Part shown: piece after piece, positions 9,955 to 23,113 of the stretch
How positions within the stretch are numbered: position 1 is the stretch's first letter
Layout: each line of letters starts with the position of its first letter
Origin: Cadophora sp. MPI-SDFR-AT-0126
Taxonomy: Eukaryota; Ascomycota; Leotiomycetes; Helotiales; Ploettnerulaceae
Assembly (NCBI GenBank): GCA_020747065.1
Contig: JAGMVK010000005.1
Coordinates: forward strand, 1,116,001-1,180,000
DNA length: 64,000 bases
Direction of reading: 5' to 3'
Made by a program: the position numbers and the translations under genes
The notes under the pieces: model-generated
What the model was told of the DNA's origin: nothing
The model's database searches: none
What the model saw: the letters and a program-made list of their open reading frames with translations, nothing else

Positions 9955-12900
9955 TCATAGTGGATGGCCGTCTCTACTGTTGCTCTCATACATCATGTAG
10001 TCTGATCGATTTGAGGCTGCTGATGGTGCTCGCGGCGTTTGATCAACATCCATCGGGTCCCCTTGGAAAGAAGAGGGCTTGGGCGTTTCGTTCAAATCGA
10101 TATTGATGACATTTTCACCGGGAGTGGTGAAAACTTCCGGTGGAGTTAGGCTTGCACCACTGATCTCTGATGCCAAAGGAGCTTCTTCAGCAACCGTTAG
10201 GGGTAGGTCGATAGCGTCAGCATATGCCGTTGCATCCGAACTCGAGACCACACTCCCACGACTGTTCGTTCTCATCATCTCAGTACTGAGTTTGGAGCCT
10301 CGATGAGTCTTCTGGGCACCTCTTGGACTTGTCTTCTCTCGAACCGAGACATCTCCCAGAACTTCGTCTTCATCGTCCCCCGATTCGGCCGACTCGGCAC
10401 ACTCGCGGCGGTGCTTCTCCAGCGACTCGCGCTTCATCTTCATCTTTTCTGTAGATCGCTGACGTATTGGCACTTTGTGAGCCGCCTCCATCCGCCCTGG
10501 TGCGGATTCTTCATGAAGAAGGTGCGGAGGCAAAGCCTTTGGAAGATCGCGAGAGTCAAGAATTGCCTCCTCGTTGCTTATTCCGAGACCAGAAGCATCA
10601 TCCCAGTCGCCTGTAGCTTTGCGACTAATTACAACATGAATATCGTCGTTGGCGAGAGAACCCGAATCTTCAAAGAGACTGGAGTCTCTGGAATCTGCTC
10701 GACTAGAGCCTCGGTAGCTGCCAGGCATGTGGGAATAACTCAAGGATCCATTGGATGTCGGACTGTCTTCGAGACGAAGACTCTCTTGACGCAAGCCCGA
10801 AGGTTGAGGGTACCCCAGCGGATTCGATGTAATTTGACCAGGTGACGGAGCCTTCCACTGACATAATCGGCACATCGCATCTGTCAATTTAGAGGTCGTT
10901 GGAGGCTTTTCAATCAAGGCATCAAAATGATGAGGTGCTTGTAGCTCCTTCAAGTAGCCAGTGACTGCAACTATGGGAGTGGCAGAATTGGCGTTCTTGG
11001 TGTCCCGAATCATACGAGCAACATCAGCTCCGTTGATTTGAGGTAACTTGAATTCCATCATGATGATGTCGAACTTGATCTCGCTCATAGCATATCGCAT
11101 GGCCTCCGCTCCGTTTGCCACGGTGATCGTCCTGCATCGTAATTTTTCCAATAGCTTCTCCATCACCATTCGTGACACGGGATGATCTTCGCATATGAGA
11201 ACATCGAGAGGACGGAAAGCTGGGCCGTCGGCAAGAGTGATCTGAGACATTCTGCGAGAACTTTGGCGGCGACGTTGAACACGGAGAAGAGCATTGGCCT
11301 TGTCGCCTTCATTGTCCGATGAAGATGGCGACATATCAAAAACTTGGCTGCGCCTTTTGCGGTGCGAGAACAGATCGGCAGGTATTGGGCTGCCTTCCTG
11401 AGAACCCACAGTTTGCGACCGAGCTCTCGTAGAAGAGCTACTGGCTTGTCTTGGCGTTGAGATCTTTTGGGGTGACAGTGCCAGTGGAGGCGGTGGTGCG
11501 CCGCCGCCTCGGGTCTTGATTGGTGACGAGACCGCCGAGGAGGCCTTTTGAAGACTCGATGGAAGTCTGGGCCCGTCGAAGAAGCTCCCAGGCGCTAAAG
11601 AATTGCTGGATTGATGCGACAAGCTGGAAGAATTGCTCGAGGTCTTGCGACGACCCTCACCGTTCTGGCCAGCAACAAACGAAACGAGAAGCGGTGAAGA
11701 TGGCTGAGACGCTCTACTGGGCGACGAGTTCGACTGGCTAAATCCTGAGGGTGAAGATGGTCTGGCAGTAGCTTTGGCATTGGACAGTGTTCGCTGAATG
11801 GGCATTGGTAAAATGGGGCTTCCTTCTAGAACCGGTCCCGGCGAAGTGGCGTTATTTGGTCCGGGGCCACTTGGGCTTGTAGCGTTCTGTTTGTTCTGTG
11901 CTGCTAGAGCCTCTGCTCGAAGTTTCTGTATAACGTCTTTATTTGCCTTCTCTAGAACCGGCAGATTCTTGAATGCAAAATTGCCGAAGTCATCAGCTAC
12001 CACAGGTTCGCTGAGCCTGCGACTCTTCATGTCACGGACATGGGGCGGAATGTGCAGCGGCATCAAGCCACGCTTGATCGAATTTACCTGAGACCGGACG
12101 CGAGACAGCGCATCATGAGGGCGTTCGTGGTATTCAGCACCTGCCGTTAACGGTTGTGGCGACGTCTGATCTTCCATCTCCTCTGCAAAAGATTGCAAGG
12201 TAGCACCGCGAGAATCAAAATATTCGGTATCCTCTGGATTTTCAGGCGCCGGGACGAATTGTGCTTCGTCCTCGAGCAGCTTATCCCATTGTGTGCCCTC
12301 GAACCATGGATGGTTTCGAATCTCTTCGCCGCCACAAGAGAATTTGTCTTCAGCATTAGCTCCAAGTCTTTCGCGAGGGTTGAGGCAGAGAAGCTGGTTC
12401 ATGAGATCTTTTGCCTCTGGGGAGACCTCGCAATCATTATCGTCGGGCCAAGAGATTCTGCGAGCGAGGATATTCTCAAACACTTCATCTGGCGTCGATG
12501 CATGAAATGGTGGGTATCCATACAGGAATTCGAACAGGATGCACCCGACGGACCACCAATCACTGTTTTCGTCCTGACCAACACCATTCACAGTCTCGGG
12601 CGCAAGATAATCCGGAGTACCGACGAAACGACGATTGCTATCATCGGGATCAAACAACGCCATTGGGGGCGGCATCATACTGGTCTGCGGTGGCGTACTA
12701 CGCATGTCTGAACTTGTCTGGCTGGTGGTTGGATGCAGAGCTGGAAGGTCGGGAGAACCAGTTCCTTCATTCTCACTCATTTCCTCGATGGGACTTCGTC
12801 TCTGATTCATCATGTGTTGGGCTTGAGTGTCGTTGAGAGAAAAGCTGCTGAACATTTGATTTAAAGCATCACTGCCGCCACTGTCACTACGGCCGGAAGC

Positions 12901-15750
12901 GCGGCGAGACTCTTTGTTCAAAGTATTCTCACGACTCAAGGCGAAGTATGATGGCGTTGCCAGCCCACCTGCAAGATCGGGAGTCATCTGAGGTGTCGAT
13001 CCTGGTGAGTGATGGCCCTGAAAGTCGAAAGATGTTGACCGTGAAGAGCTGATGGACATTGTCCGTGCGAATGGGCCTTGTTTTAACAGATCCGGTGCAG
13101 AATCATTTGTGGAACTGTTGAGCACCCGCTTTTGTCGGCCAATCAACCCCATTCGCGAGAGACCAAAGTCAGTCAACTTCAAATGACCCTTCTGGTCAAT
13201 GAGGAGATTGTCTGGCTTGAGATCTCGATGGACAATCCCGCGATTGTGTAGATGCTCAACACCCAATATAACTTCTCCGAGATATTTCTTTGCCCAATCT
13301 TCTGGCAGGCCGCCAAGAACTTTGATAAGAGATGCACAATCTCCACCATTCAGATACTCCATGACCAGATAGAGATAATCTTTGCTGGAAAATGTCCAGT
13401 ACAATTTCGCAACAAAGTCACTTTCGCCTTGCCACATCATGATGGCTCGTTCCGCCTTGACATTGGTGACTTGGTTCTTTGCAACCATGTCCGCCTTTTT
13501 CAAGACCTTGATGGCATAGTAGTCTCCAGTAGATCTCTTCTTGGCTAGGTAGACACTTCCAAATGCACCTTTACTGATTGGCTTGATGATTTCGAAGTCC
13601 TTAATGGACGGCGGTACAGCTCGAGCTTGCGGTGCACTGACAGAATTGAGTCGAGGAGATGGTGGTTGCCGTGATGGGTCTGAGCCAGCAGCTGATGATT
13701 GCCGTCTATGATGGTGGGGATTCGGGATGAGTGCCGGTGAAGTGAATTCGCTCCCAGGTAGCATTGGTGATGCTGTCGGAGAGACAACTCCTTCATGGGC
13801 AATGGGCAATCCTCGGGGCTTTGAAATGCGAAGTGGTGAAGATGGCTGCGGGATCCGGACAGGGGATTCTTGCCTATGCGGAGATGTAGTTCCAGGGAGG
13901 ATAATGCTTCGTCGATGTCGTTGACGAGAGCTCGCAGCACGTCTCAAGTCACCAAATTCAGAAACAGGAGATTCTGTACGGGCAGGCCGGGACATCAAAG
14001 ACGAAGACCGGTGACTAGTATCACTTTCTGCACCTGCGTCACTCTCGAAAAATAGAGACTGTCGACGAGAATCTTGAGACTGGGATAAAATGCTGTGCTG
14101 ACCAGTATGCGATCGCGGAGTTGGGCATTCCTTGGGGCTACTTGATCTGGTCGAAACCGCAGTTGACGATGTTCGACGTGCTCCGCTACGGCCCATCTCA
14201 GCTTCTCGAAGCGCAGCTGCCAAAGACGATGGCCCATCGAAAGATCCTGTGAAGAATCCTTCATCATTTGCAGGGGTCCTATCGGTCTCTTCGTCGGAGT
14301 CTGTAAGATGCCCAGCGGCGATCTTAGCAGCCTTTCGCATGGCCTCATCGATACAATCCTGGACAATTACCGAGAACTCGATCCGGATACGCTCAGAGTA
14401 CTCAATGATTCTACGGTGGCGTAGAACTGCCTCAACCTTTCCCTTGGCTGCTCTCTCGCTGTCCTGGCAAAGTACAGACAAGCCCTGCTCTTGCTCCAAT
14501 GTATTATTGGTAGGAGATTGCCATTGCATCACCTGCGATATCCGGGATTCTGATTGAGGAGATTGTGTGCGAAACTCGCCAGGAGCATGAGAAGAGGCTT
14601 CCTTGATGGCTGGCGTGCTAATTTCGAGAGCAGTGTCACAGAGATCAAGGAGCAGCTCGACAATTCTTGCTTGCGGTCTTCGAACAGCAAAGGATCTGGC
14701 TCGTGCATGGCCGAAGCCTGACCTGGAGGGATCCCTCGATCGATCAGCAGGCGTACCCGGAGAGGCTGTTCCAGAGGAAGATGTTGAGGAACCCGGACCG
14801 ATAGGCATGCCCTTGTATTCGGCCTGTGGGGGTGCGAGGGCAGGTTGGTCACCAGAGATAGGTCGTGATTTCCGAGCTTCAAGAGCATCGAGGACTTTAA
14901 CAATCGCGTGACGGTGCTCTGTGAGGTTTTCTTGACACATCTGAACTTCCATCTCAGCTTTGTGTTCCTGTAGGCATAGTTCTGTATGCTTCTCAAACCA
15001 CCATGGAGGAATTTGACGCTCGCAGATCCGGCAAAGAACAGGAAGAGGAGGAGCATGATTTCCGGGATCCTCTAAACCAGCTTCAGCCAATGTTGTGAGA
15101 TGACTTGCTAGAACCTCTGCCCCGGAACCAAGAGAATCAACGATAACAGCAGGTAAGTCGATTTGAATTTCGCGGGGGGCTATCCAAGGTCTGATCATCC
15201 ACATCGTCTGACAAGGTCAGCATAGTTCATACTCCAGTCCAATTCAACCTACATGACTTTCTCCTCCAGATGTTCTGTCGTAAACCATAATTCCCTGTCC
15301 CTCCAGCTCAATTGTTGCGGGTTCGCGCTCGGCTGCCGCAACCTCGTCCTCTGTCTCGGCCATAAGAGTGTCGATAGGTGCCAACTTGGAGGCAGGTCCC
15401 AGCTGCACACTGAATCGGACTATTTGGCTGCGTGAATCATCTTTCTTCATGGACTCCACTATTTCCGAAAAGGCCTCCTTATTTTCGCTGACTAGGAGGT
15501 CCTTGATTGGCTTTCCTTGCACCGACTCGAAACTGGTGCCGATAACATCAGTCCAAGAGGGGCTGACCCATCTGATAGTTCCATTTAGACCCAGATCCAT
15601 GATCACATTGAGTGTTTGTTCCGCTGCCTCTCGCAGATCTTCTCGCTCCTCCCGAATATCCGCACTCAGAGAGCGCTCCATCTGACCACCAGCTTGTGCC
15701 CGCAGCTGGACGACAACTGGTGGTGCCAGCATATTAGTTTCTTCCTCCAT
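9955..15750 (-). CDS. rim15: Rim15-type Ser/Thr protein kinase with PAS and receiver domains
   Basis: Two exons (15750-15253, 15207-9955) join H-T in phase 0 across a 45-bp intron, giving 1916 aa. Order: PAS-like domain (about 45-125, LNVIMDLGLNGTIRWVSPSW); a CRIC..H..C zinc motif (about 222-247); a long Ser/Pro-rich linker; an AGC-type kinase domain from about 703 (ISKGAFGSVYLAKK, VHRDLKPDN at about 824, TDFGLSRMG); a 170-residue insertion before FVGTPDYLAPE (about 1022); the AGC tail; and a receiver domain (about 1498-1608, VLICEDHPVSRMV..IIMMEFKLPQ..PIVAVTGY). All catalytic kinase motifs are intact. In yeast, Rim15 integrates TORC1, PKA and Pho80-85 signals and phosphorylates endosulfines to inhibit PP2A-Cdc55 on entry to quiescence. 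The receiver has Glu (about 1547) at the usual phospho-Asp position, so it is probably not phosphorylated there. Length and layout are normal for filamentous fungi. Confidence 0.96.
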
Positions 15751-16543
15751 TGTTGAGTAGATTCCTTAGAATCCAATGCTGCCCCAACATTGACTATGCG
15801 TGCACCTCACTGGTCAAGTTTCTGGACCAGATTGGGCGTCACTATCATTCGCGTTCGTTATCGCGGCTTCTGGCTCGAGAACCGTGTCGTAAATCGGGGT
15901 AGCTGTTTGGCAGATTGCCCGTGACTAGCGACTGACGGAGACAGGAGACATCATGTGAATTGATGCTGATGTCTCTTGTTGTGGTGGGTTGTAGGTTGGT
16001 AAGCGCTTCGTGGGGGGAGGATTGGTGCCAGAGTTCGAGGAGCAAGTCGTTTGTCGAGGCGGGACAAAGGCACGCCGGCTCTGCAAGACAGGCCAGCTCT
16101 ATCTATCGTCAAGAGAGGCTCGGGGCCGGCACGAGGTCGAAGTCGAGCAGTAATTGTCGTCGTCGGCGGCAGATTTGGTGGTGTTGTTGTTGTCGGTGGT
16201 GGGCCCAAAAAATGGGAGGGAGTTTGGGATGTGACTTGAGAACCCTTGAATTGCCTGTCTTGTCTTCTCTGTCTGGTCTGGCGCTGAGGAGGATTCCCCG
16301 CTCGGCGGGCTAGGATGGTAGTGGAGTGGCAGCAGGGCAATTAGACCAATGACAAGGCTGCACGCATGTAGGAGCAGGGAAGGCTCTTGGCTGACAGACA
16401 GCATGCGTAAATAAATAAATCGCTGCATAAAAGCGGCATAAATAAAATGCTATCTATGACTAGCAATTCTTACTAATTTCCTGCATATTTGATGCCCGCA
16501 ATTGCTATTGCTTCAGTACACTCACTGTATGAGTGATGTTATC

Positions 16544-16571
16544 GTTGGTTGGTTGGTTGGTTGGTTGGTTG
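16544..16571. repeat. (GTTG)7 tetranucleotide microsatellite
   Basis: Seven perfect, uninterrupted copies of a 4-bp unit. Such a tract is likely to be length-polymorphic between isolates. Confidence 0.95.
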
Positions 16572-18035
16572 TCGGGCGGAGCTTTCCAACTGTCCAACTA
16601 CCTCTCGCTTCCAGTACACAGTAAACAACAACATGTAATCTATTCCAAGCGCTGGACTTGCTTCTAAAAGTTGTCTTTTTCTATTCTCGCTATGCAACAT
16701 CACCTGCAAACTGTTGTGGAGCACTCCGTTCTCTTTCCTTAGTAAGACAAACCTAGCATCGGTACTCGGAAAACGGGCGGCTTCTTGCCTGCTGTTACTT
16801 GCATCTATCCTGTCTCACCACGACAATCAAAACCACTATGCCGGGTGTCAAGAGGCTATGCATAAGCCCTAACACAAGCTGCTCGCAATTATTCACCATT
16901 AGATTCCCATGCTACATATATCAAAGAGAATTAAATTTCTTGTGCTATGAAGTAAAAGCAAGACTCACTATGGCAACCCTAGGGCTACATATCACTGCCG
17001 ACAGCCTATTTCTCTTGTTCCCATTTCTTCGCATCATGCATGCGAAGACTACGACTGGCTAGACTTTCTAGCTGTACAATATGCACTCAATTACCACATG
17101 CTACCTACATGCATAAGCTGTTATCATCACCAATTAGAGCAAGTGCTCGTATTTCTTTTCTTGCATTAAAAAACCTACGATACTCCACTCTACAAGCTCA
17201 AAAACGGCCTCCTAGTTGTCAGAAGCCAGCCGGCCCATGAACTAAGTGCCTAACCCTGTCATGACGATTCGAGCCCATTTAATATCAAGCGATGTTCGAT
17301 GGATGGAATGAGTTGCGCGTCATTCTGGCTATCGAGCAGCTGCACGGCGATCAATTATCCAGATTAGACCCCAATTCTGCTTATCCATCATTAATCCAAC
17401 ACTGTTGAGGTATCACCAGATGGGGGAATGGGTGGGATTACGGGAGCATCATCACGACCACAACCACTAATCAAGGTCAAATGCTGCATTCTTGACATCG
17501 GAGAATCCTCTGTCTCCGGTCTAACACACCAGTCACAAAAGTCTGGTGTTTCTGTTTCCTTCTCTTGCATCGTGGGACCGGCAGGGGTCGCATATTTGCC
17601 ACCACAGGGCAGCCAGCCAAGGAACCCCCCCTGGGCTATACCAACCCACATATTTGTTTGTTTGGACAACAGCAACTGTTCCTCTGCCACTCCCACGACA
17701 TTCCATAAACAAAAGCGAGCGCCGACATCGAAATCCCAAGCATCTAACGGATCTCATCCCACCCTCTTCTTCGCGCGGGAGCATCCCCTTCCCTGGCCGC
17801 CTTCACCCAACAACAGCTCTCTTCGCAACCTTCAGCCCGTCACACCGCTCCAAACCATCCAATCGCCCCTAGACGGAACAACACCACGCATTATCACAGC
17901 ATCAGCACCCCTACATCCCAGTCTGACCTACATGAAAAGAGACTCTCCCCACCCTGCACGTCCTTCTGACTCCCGCATATCATCGCCAGTCAGCTCATAG
18001 CTCCCTCCAACACGAGTTTAGTTTGGAGAGCACAA

Positions 18036-18053
18036 CAGCAGCAGCAGCAGCAG
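18036..18053. repeat. (CAG)6 trinucleotide repeat
   Basis: Six perfect CAG units in non-coding sequence. There is no sign of an enclosing open frame of any length. Confidence 0.9.
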
Positions 18054-20860
18054 CACGGCACTCCACGCAAGCTAGGTATTAATAAAGGTCTCACTCGGCT
18101 GTGCACGCCCGTTCAAGGTACCAATACAAAATCTATGGTCTCACAGTCCGACAGACGACGAGCATGCGACCAGCCGAATTCTCCGTTCTGTCAGTCAGCA
18201 GGCTCTGAAACCAACATCCTTCCAGAGGATGTGGTAGCACCTGTGAACGGGCAACAGACAAAAGTCTAGCTCAACCGGCCAAGGAACCTACACAACAATT
18301 GCCTGCCCATGCACCTCATCATTAGAGCTCTCTCAAGGAAATTTGATCTTCCATCACAAGACGACCTCGGAAGCCACTCCTCGACCCAAGCTTCCTCCCA
18401 CCGTCCTCCCCCATGTCTCAAGTGGACGTTCGACGTCAGGAACTAGTCGAGTCATTGTCAACACCACCGTCACCGCGGATGCAGAGATGCTGAACCGGGA
18501 ATGTGGGGTCGTCTGCTGACCCCCTCTGTGCCATCCAGAATGAGCTGTTTCTTCAATCACGTGCAGCAAAGTTGCTAACTCGTGTGACAACTCAATCATG
18601 GTGCAAAACCTAAGCGACCTTGGAAACATTGGCTGCATGTTTGGAAGTCTTGACATTGGGGTATTTGTGGGCCTTTGAAATTGGACTTTGGGCTTTGAGT
18701 TTCCTAGTACCGCTTTCTCGTTAGTCTTTACTTGTTACACTTCCACTCCAGGGTCCACAAGCGAGGCTCTTCTCTTCAATCAACGAGAAACCGTCGCAAC
18801 CCCTGACTCGTCAGAGCTGCACTGACTTGGGCGGATGAAACTTTCGGTTTGTTCTAGCTATTCTAGCTATTGTATACAGTAGTAGCGAGGGCCGAAAGTC
18901 TGTTCGGAAGCAAGTTCTTCCCAAGCTCCAAGCACTTCGAATATACTTTCCAGCACCAGCTCCTTGGAACCCAACTCCACACTTTGAAGGTCCAGACACT
19001 CCTTTGACTTCCTCCACCCCCTATTTACCTTCCGTCATTCCCGTCTACATCTGAGCGTACGCAGATCCCGCAAGACCGTCCGTCACCGTTGAAGCATGTG
19101 GGGGACCCGAGTCTTCGAGCCACCTTTGACCCCGCACCTTGCTGCAGTGCACTTGTGGAAGGGACGGCATGGTGTGGCATGCAGACTTGACGAGGAAAGC
19201 TAATTTTAGTCTTCCCGGTTACGAGTTGTGACGAGGAGGATTCAAAGCTCATTGGGTACACCTTTCCCATCGTCTCTTAGCTTCGACAATCGGAATGGTG
19301 AGTGTCTATCTTAGCGAGGTCTTCTTTGCTGTCTTTCTTCCGAATATGTACAGTATGCTACCGGTCAATTATTCACATTCATTGTTTATTCCGCAAACGG
19401 CTCTGAAAAGAGCCAGGAACACACTTTTCTTAGTAGTAAATCTGTAAAGCACAATCTTATGAGCACTTTTATGAGCCAAGAGCTACAAAGGCATTCAGGA
19501 ATAACGCACCAGAAGAGAGAACCTCCCGCTCCAGGTAGTTGAGAAGTAAGGTTCATATCCGTAGTGTCTCAGCGTCGGCCGATGCGCATGCCGTGATCCT
19601 GCAGCATATCCTGGCAAACTCAATAATATTGATCGTCAGTCAAGTCGAAACCGAGGCTCCCAAAATCCTCGCATAGCTTATCTGGGCAGTCTGAGCAAAG
19701 ACCTTCATTTTGGTATTGAAGTCTCTCGGATATGCATTTTTAAGATACCTGCTCTCAGCAGGCAGCGCACTGTATCAAGCTGAGGTGCGGGGTAGAAGAC
19801 AGCCATCTCGCTTCGTCACTTGAAAACTTTTGTGACAACAACAATAGCGAGTCTTCAATATGAGATAAAGCAAGCGATATTCTAGGCTCCAGATAAGACT
19901 GATTGAGTCAATAGTACCATGAAAAGAGGCCGCTCAACGACCCAGGTTTGATTCACAAGCATCAAAGCAATTGGGAAAATTGCCCCGCACGTGCTGTCTG
20001 ACCACGCTTTGTCTTCCAGCTCCCTCCATGGGTCGACTACATCCTGATTTACGTTCCTTGCGTTTAATCTCAAAATGTTACATCGCAGATATCTAGACTG
20101 GCCGGCTTTAATTCATTTCTCTACTGCAGCATCAATGGACCGGTGCTTTGTCCTTGGTAAAGGAGCGTAACAATAAGCGCAGCGGCTGTGGGAGCGTTGA
20201 GATTGTTTGCGGAAAGGGTTTATAATGCGATGCTTCAATAGAAAGCTAATACTGTCTAACTTTAGCAATTCTCTGAGGTTCTTTGCGTAATAATAATTCT
20301 CTCTCTTCGCTGACCTGCCGTAAGAGACGTCTCTCGTAACAAGAACAAGCCATTATCAATCAATCGCACAGACATCCAACAAAAAGATTGATTATCGCTC
20401 CAAATTTGATGTACAGTACGCAATAAATGAAACATTCTGAACTTGCATATAGTCGCAAGCTCTACTCTGAAAGAAGGATCCATCTTGGTCTTCATCGCTT
20501 TGACATCCAGAAAGATTTGGAGGCAATTCTGCACAGAGAAAGCCTTCCTCCTTGTATGACTATATATCGAGCATCCATGTTCAAACCAAAACCATCACTT
20601 GTGTGCACACGAACTGCACCATTGTACAACCTCTAATGTTGTTGATAAGGCTGGCTCAAAGAGAGGCGACAAGGATAGGGAACAAAATCAGCCTCGCTTA
20701 ATTCCTAAATATCAACGTCAGCAATACACAGCTTTCGAGAACATTCTTAATACTCGAGATAACCGAACCATAATATAGCACCTCCTTGACATCGAATAGC
20801 ATCAACAAGCATCAAGCATGACAACTTTCGTCTAGGATACACTTCGTCAGATCAGAAACA

Positions 20861-21341
20861 ATGTCAAACCAAGGATTCGCACCCGGCAACGCTGCTTCAT
20901 CTTCCGCTACCACCCCTCCAGCCAAACCCACATGGCCGCACTAACCATCTTTGTCCCTTCCTGCCTCCGCGCTTCCGAAGAACCCCAAATCGAACGCCTG
21001 AAGCACGACATCAATCTCTCCTCCGTTCCAAGTCAGCCAAACCACCCATCCGTATCCTGCTCGCCTCCAATCACTGGAATCCGACCCATCAGACGATGCA
21101 GCACAGTGACCACATTGCGAACTGCGGTTGAGATAGACTACTACAAGAAATTGGCGGTTGGGCAGACGGACACGAGCTGGTTATCGAGGGACTTAGATGT
21201 TTGAGGAGATTGTTGGTTAGGGCGCTGGAGTTGGATGCTATTATTATTGTGTGGGAGAATAGACGTCGATTGAGGGGGAGAATTGGGGTTGTGGTTGGTC
21301 GAGAGGGAGGGTTAATCATCAGCGAGTACCATGGCATTTGA
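20861..21341 (+). other. possible decayed small gene, frame broken
   Basis: An ATG at 20861 opens 27 codons (MSNQGFAPGNAASSSATTPP..) that look like a normal fungal N-terminus, then hits TAA. A second frame continues with RILLASNHWNP and a third-codon TGA, then runs open through a hydrophobic, protein-like segment (LLVRALELDAIIIVWENRR, GRIGVVVGREGG) to a stop at 21339-21341. A further frame (20932-21204) overlaps it. No single frame or plausible splice joins the pieces, and no family is recognised. It could be a remnant or chance. Confidence 0.25.
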
Positions 21342-22173
21342 AAGAGTACACGAAGAATATTGTGTAGAGTGATAGACTTGTCAACGGGGCATCAAGGAAG
21401 GCAAACTGTGTTTTGTGGCATATCGAGTTGGAACATTTTATGTGGGGGGTGGGATGAATAAGGGAGTTTCTTCTGTAATGGCTCTACGAGGCATTTTTCT
21501 GAAAAGAAAGGAAAAGAATGTCACACTGTCTGAACATGGAATACAAATTCTCTTATCCTTGACACTTACCCACGTTCACTTGTCGCACTCCCCTAGTAGC
21601 GTCTCGAATGTACGAAGGGTCCCGATATTCGAGACGTGTCAACATTTGGTAAACAGAGTCCTATCTGCTGGGTTTGAATAAATCGGACAGGACCGCACCA
21701 CTCACTCAGTCGTACACAGCCGAGATTCAGGGTTACATAATGCCCTAAATCATCGAGATCGGAGGAAGAATCAGACCTGTAGTAGCGTCAGTGTGATGAA
21801 GAAGCAAAGTAAACACTGGTCTCGCTTAATTAGCGCGGTTTGGATATAATCACACCACGTCACCTCAGCGCCCCACCTCAACTAGAGGAGACAGGAACGA
21901 TTGGCACAATTCATGAATTACAGACGGAAGGCTTCTTGCGATGTATAAAGTGAATTCTGTATCAGGCCTTCGCTATTGGGAAGCTCTTGTCAAGTGTTTC
22001 GCTGCCGAATGTCCTGTCAGAATCGCACGCCTCAGAGTATGCCACACCATCCCAAGTCATACCGCGACCAAAGTCCATCAGCAGCAGCTCCAACACTCTC
22101 TGTGATATCCCAATGATGTAATTCCATAGTGTATAAGTATCTACCAATTGACCTGTGAGATTCAGCGCACCGC

Positions 22174-23113
22174 TTAAACAAAAGTAAGCGTGCCACGGAA
22201 GACCTTCGGAGCCTTCCATTGTGGGTATTCCTTCTTGGCTTCCTCCAACAAATGCCATTTCACAATTCTGTGTGCGCATTCCAGATTTCGCTGAATGGAA
22301 GGCAATGTAGTATGAGAACGAAGTGCTGGGACGGAGTCCACGATCAGAATCTCCTCCAAAGTCCCAAACTCTATCTTGAGTAAGTCGTAGATGATCTGCT
22401 TTACCGTGCGGTAGGGGTATTGGAACGAAGCCCAAGAAAGACCAAGGTTTCCAACAACACCGGGGAAGACGCTCTTGAGGACTACTCTGCGGACGAGTGG
22501 TCGAAGTGCCTTTGGGATGGTCATGAGAGTGACCTCGAGAGTAGCTTGTGATGAGGCGGTTGAGGCGGTAGATGTGAAGCAGAAGAAGGTGTCTAGGCTG
22601 GGGTTGAAGCAAATAGGAACCTTAGACCATTTTTCGAGACTCTATCGAAACGCTTGTAGACCTTGGTGGCGATCTCTCGGGCTTCACGATTGACGTGGAA
22701 GAGGACTGGGACGATTGGAGTAATGATTGGTCTTGACTTAGAGTTACGACGGCCCTCGGGAGCATCGTACATCATGACGTTGCGTGATTCAACGCTTTCT
22801 TCGAAGATCGAAAGTCGGAGCTCGATTGGCAGACTCGGAAATCTTGTGAAGGTGTTAAGGATCTCGAAGGCTGCCACGAGAGATTAGTGATACCCCAATC
22901 AGAACACGTCAAGGGAACTTCTTTACCTTGGTCATCTCCCTCTGTCGTCTTCACAACAATACCATCAGAAGAGGCTGCGCACTTGAGTGACATTCTGCCA
23001 AATCTGGTACCGTACTTTGCTGTAATGGTTCTCAGAATGGCTGGGTCAACAAACTCAGTAGAGTATTGACGCTGTAAGGCAAGGACATCTGAGATTCCAG
23101 ACTGAGGGTCCAT
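22174..23113 (-). pseudogene. 2EXR-domain protein B, 1-nt frameshift
   Basis: Exon 1 (23113-22927, starting MDPQSGISD) joins exon 2 at 22870 (CAAG|GTAAAG to TGGCAG|CC) and reads FTRFPSLPIELRLSIFEESV, the 2EXR signature, then PVLFHVNREAREIATKVYKRF. At an A5 run (22626-22630) the frame must move by one base. The original frame soon stops (TAG), whereas the shifted one gives WSKVPICFNPSLDTFF, the normal 2EXR continuation, and stays open to the stop at 22174, ending near YPQWKAPKVF. Coding length is 884 nt, one short of a multiple of three, as expected for a 1-nt deletion (restored length about 294 aa). It is a paralogue of the next gene: both have QYSTE(F/Y)..DP in exon 1 and YP(Q/D)WKAPK near the end. 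A homopolymer sequencing error is a real alternative. Confidence 0.75.

Larger units (their letters stand above)
15751..22173. other. 6.4-kb gene-poor stretch
   Basis: No multi-exon gene could be built. The first few hundred bases are upstream of rim15 (promoter and 5' UTR; GT-rich tract at about 16150-16205). It also holds a GTTG repeat (16544), a CAG repeat (18036) and a doubtful ORF group (20861-21341), listed separately. The largest frame (17428-18000, plus) is Pro/Ser-rich and unlike any known family. Confidence 0.55.

Noticed and set aside
9545..9958. 137-codon minus-strand frame after rim15
   Set aside because: Lies in the likely 3' UTR and has no family features.
10303..12711. Long antisense frames inside rim15
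   Set aside because: Shadows of the Ser/Pro-rich coding strand of an intact kinase.
17428..18000. 190-codon plus-strand frame
   Set aside because: Pro/Ser/Thr-rich, overlapped by comparable frames in other phases, with no motif or splice context; composition alone can keep it open.
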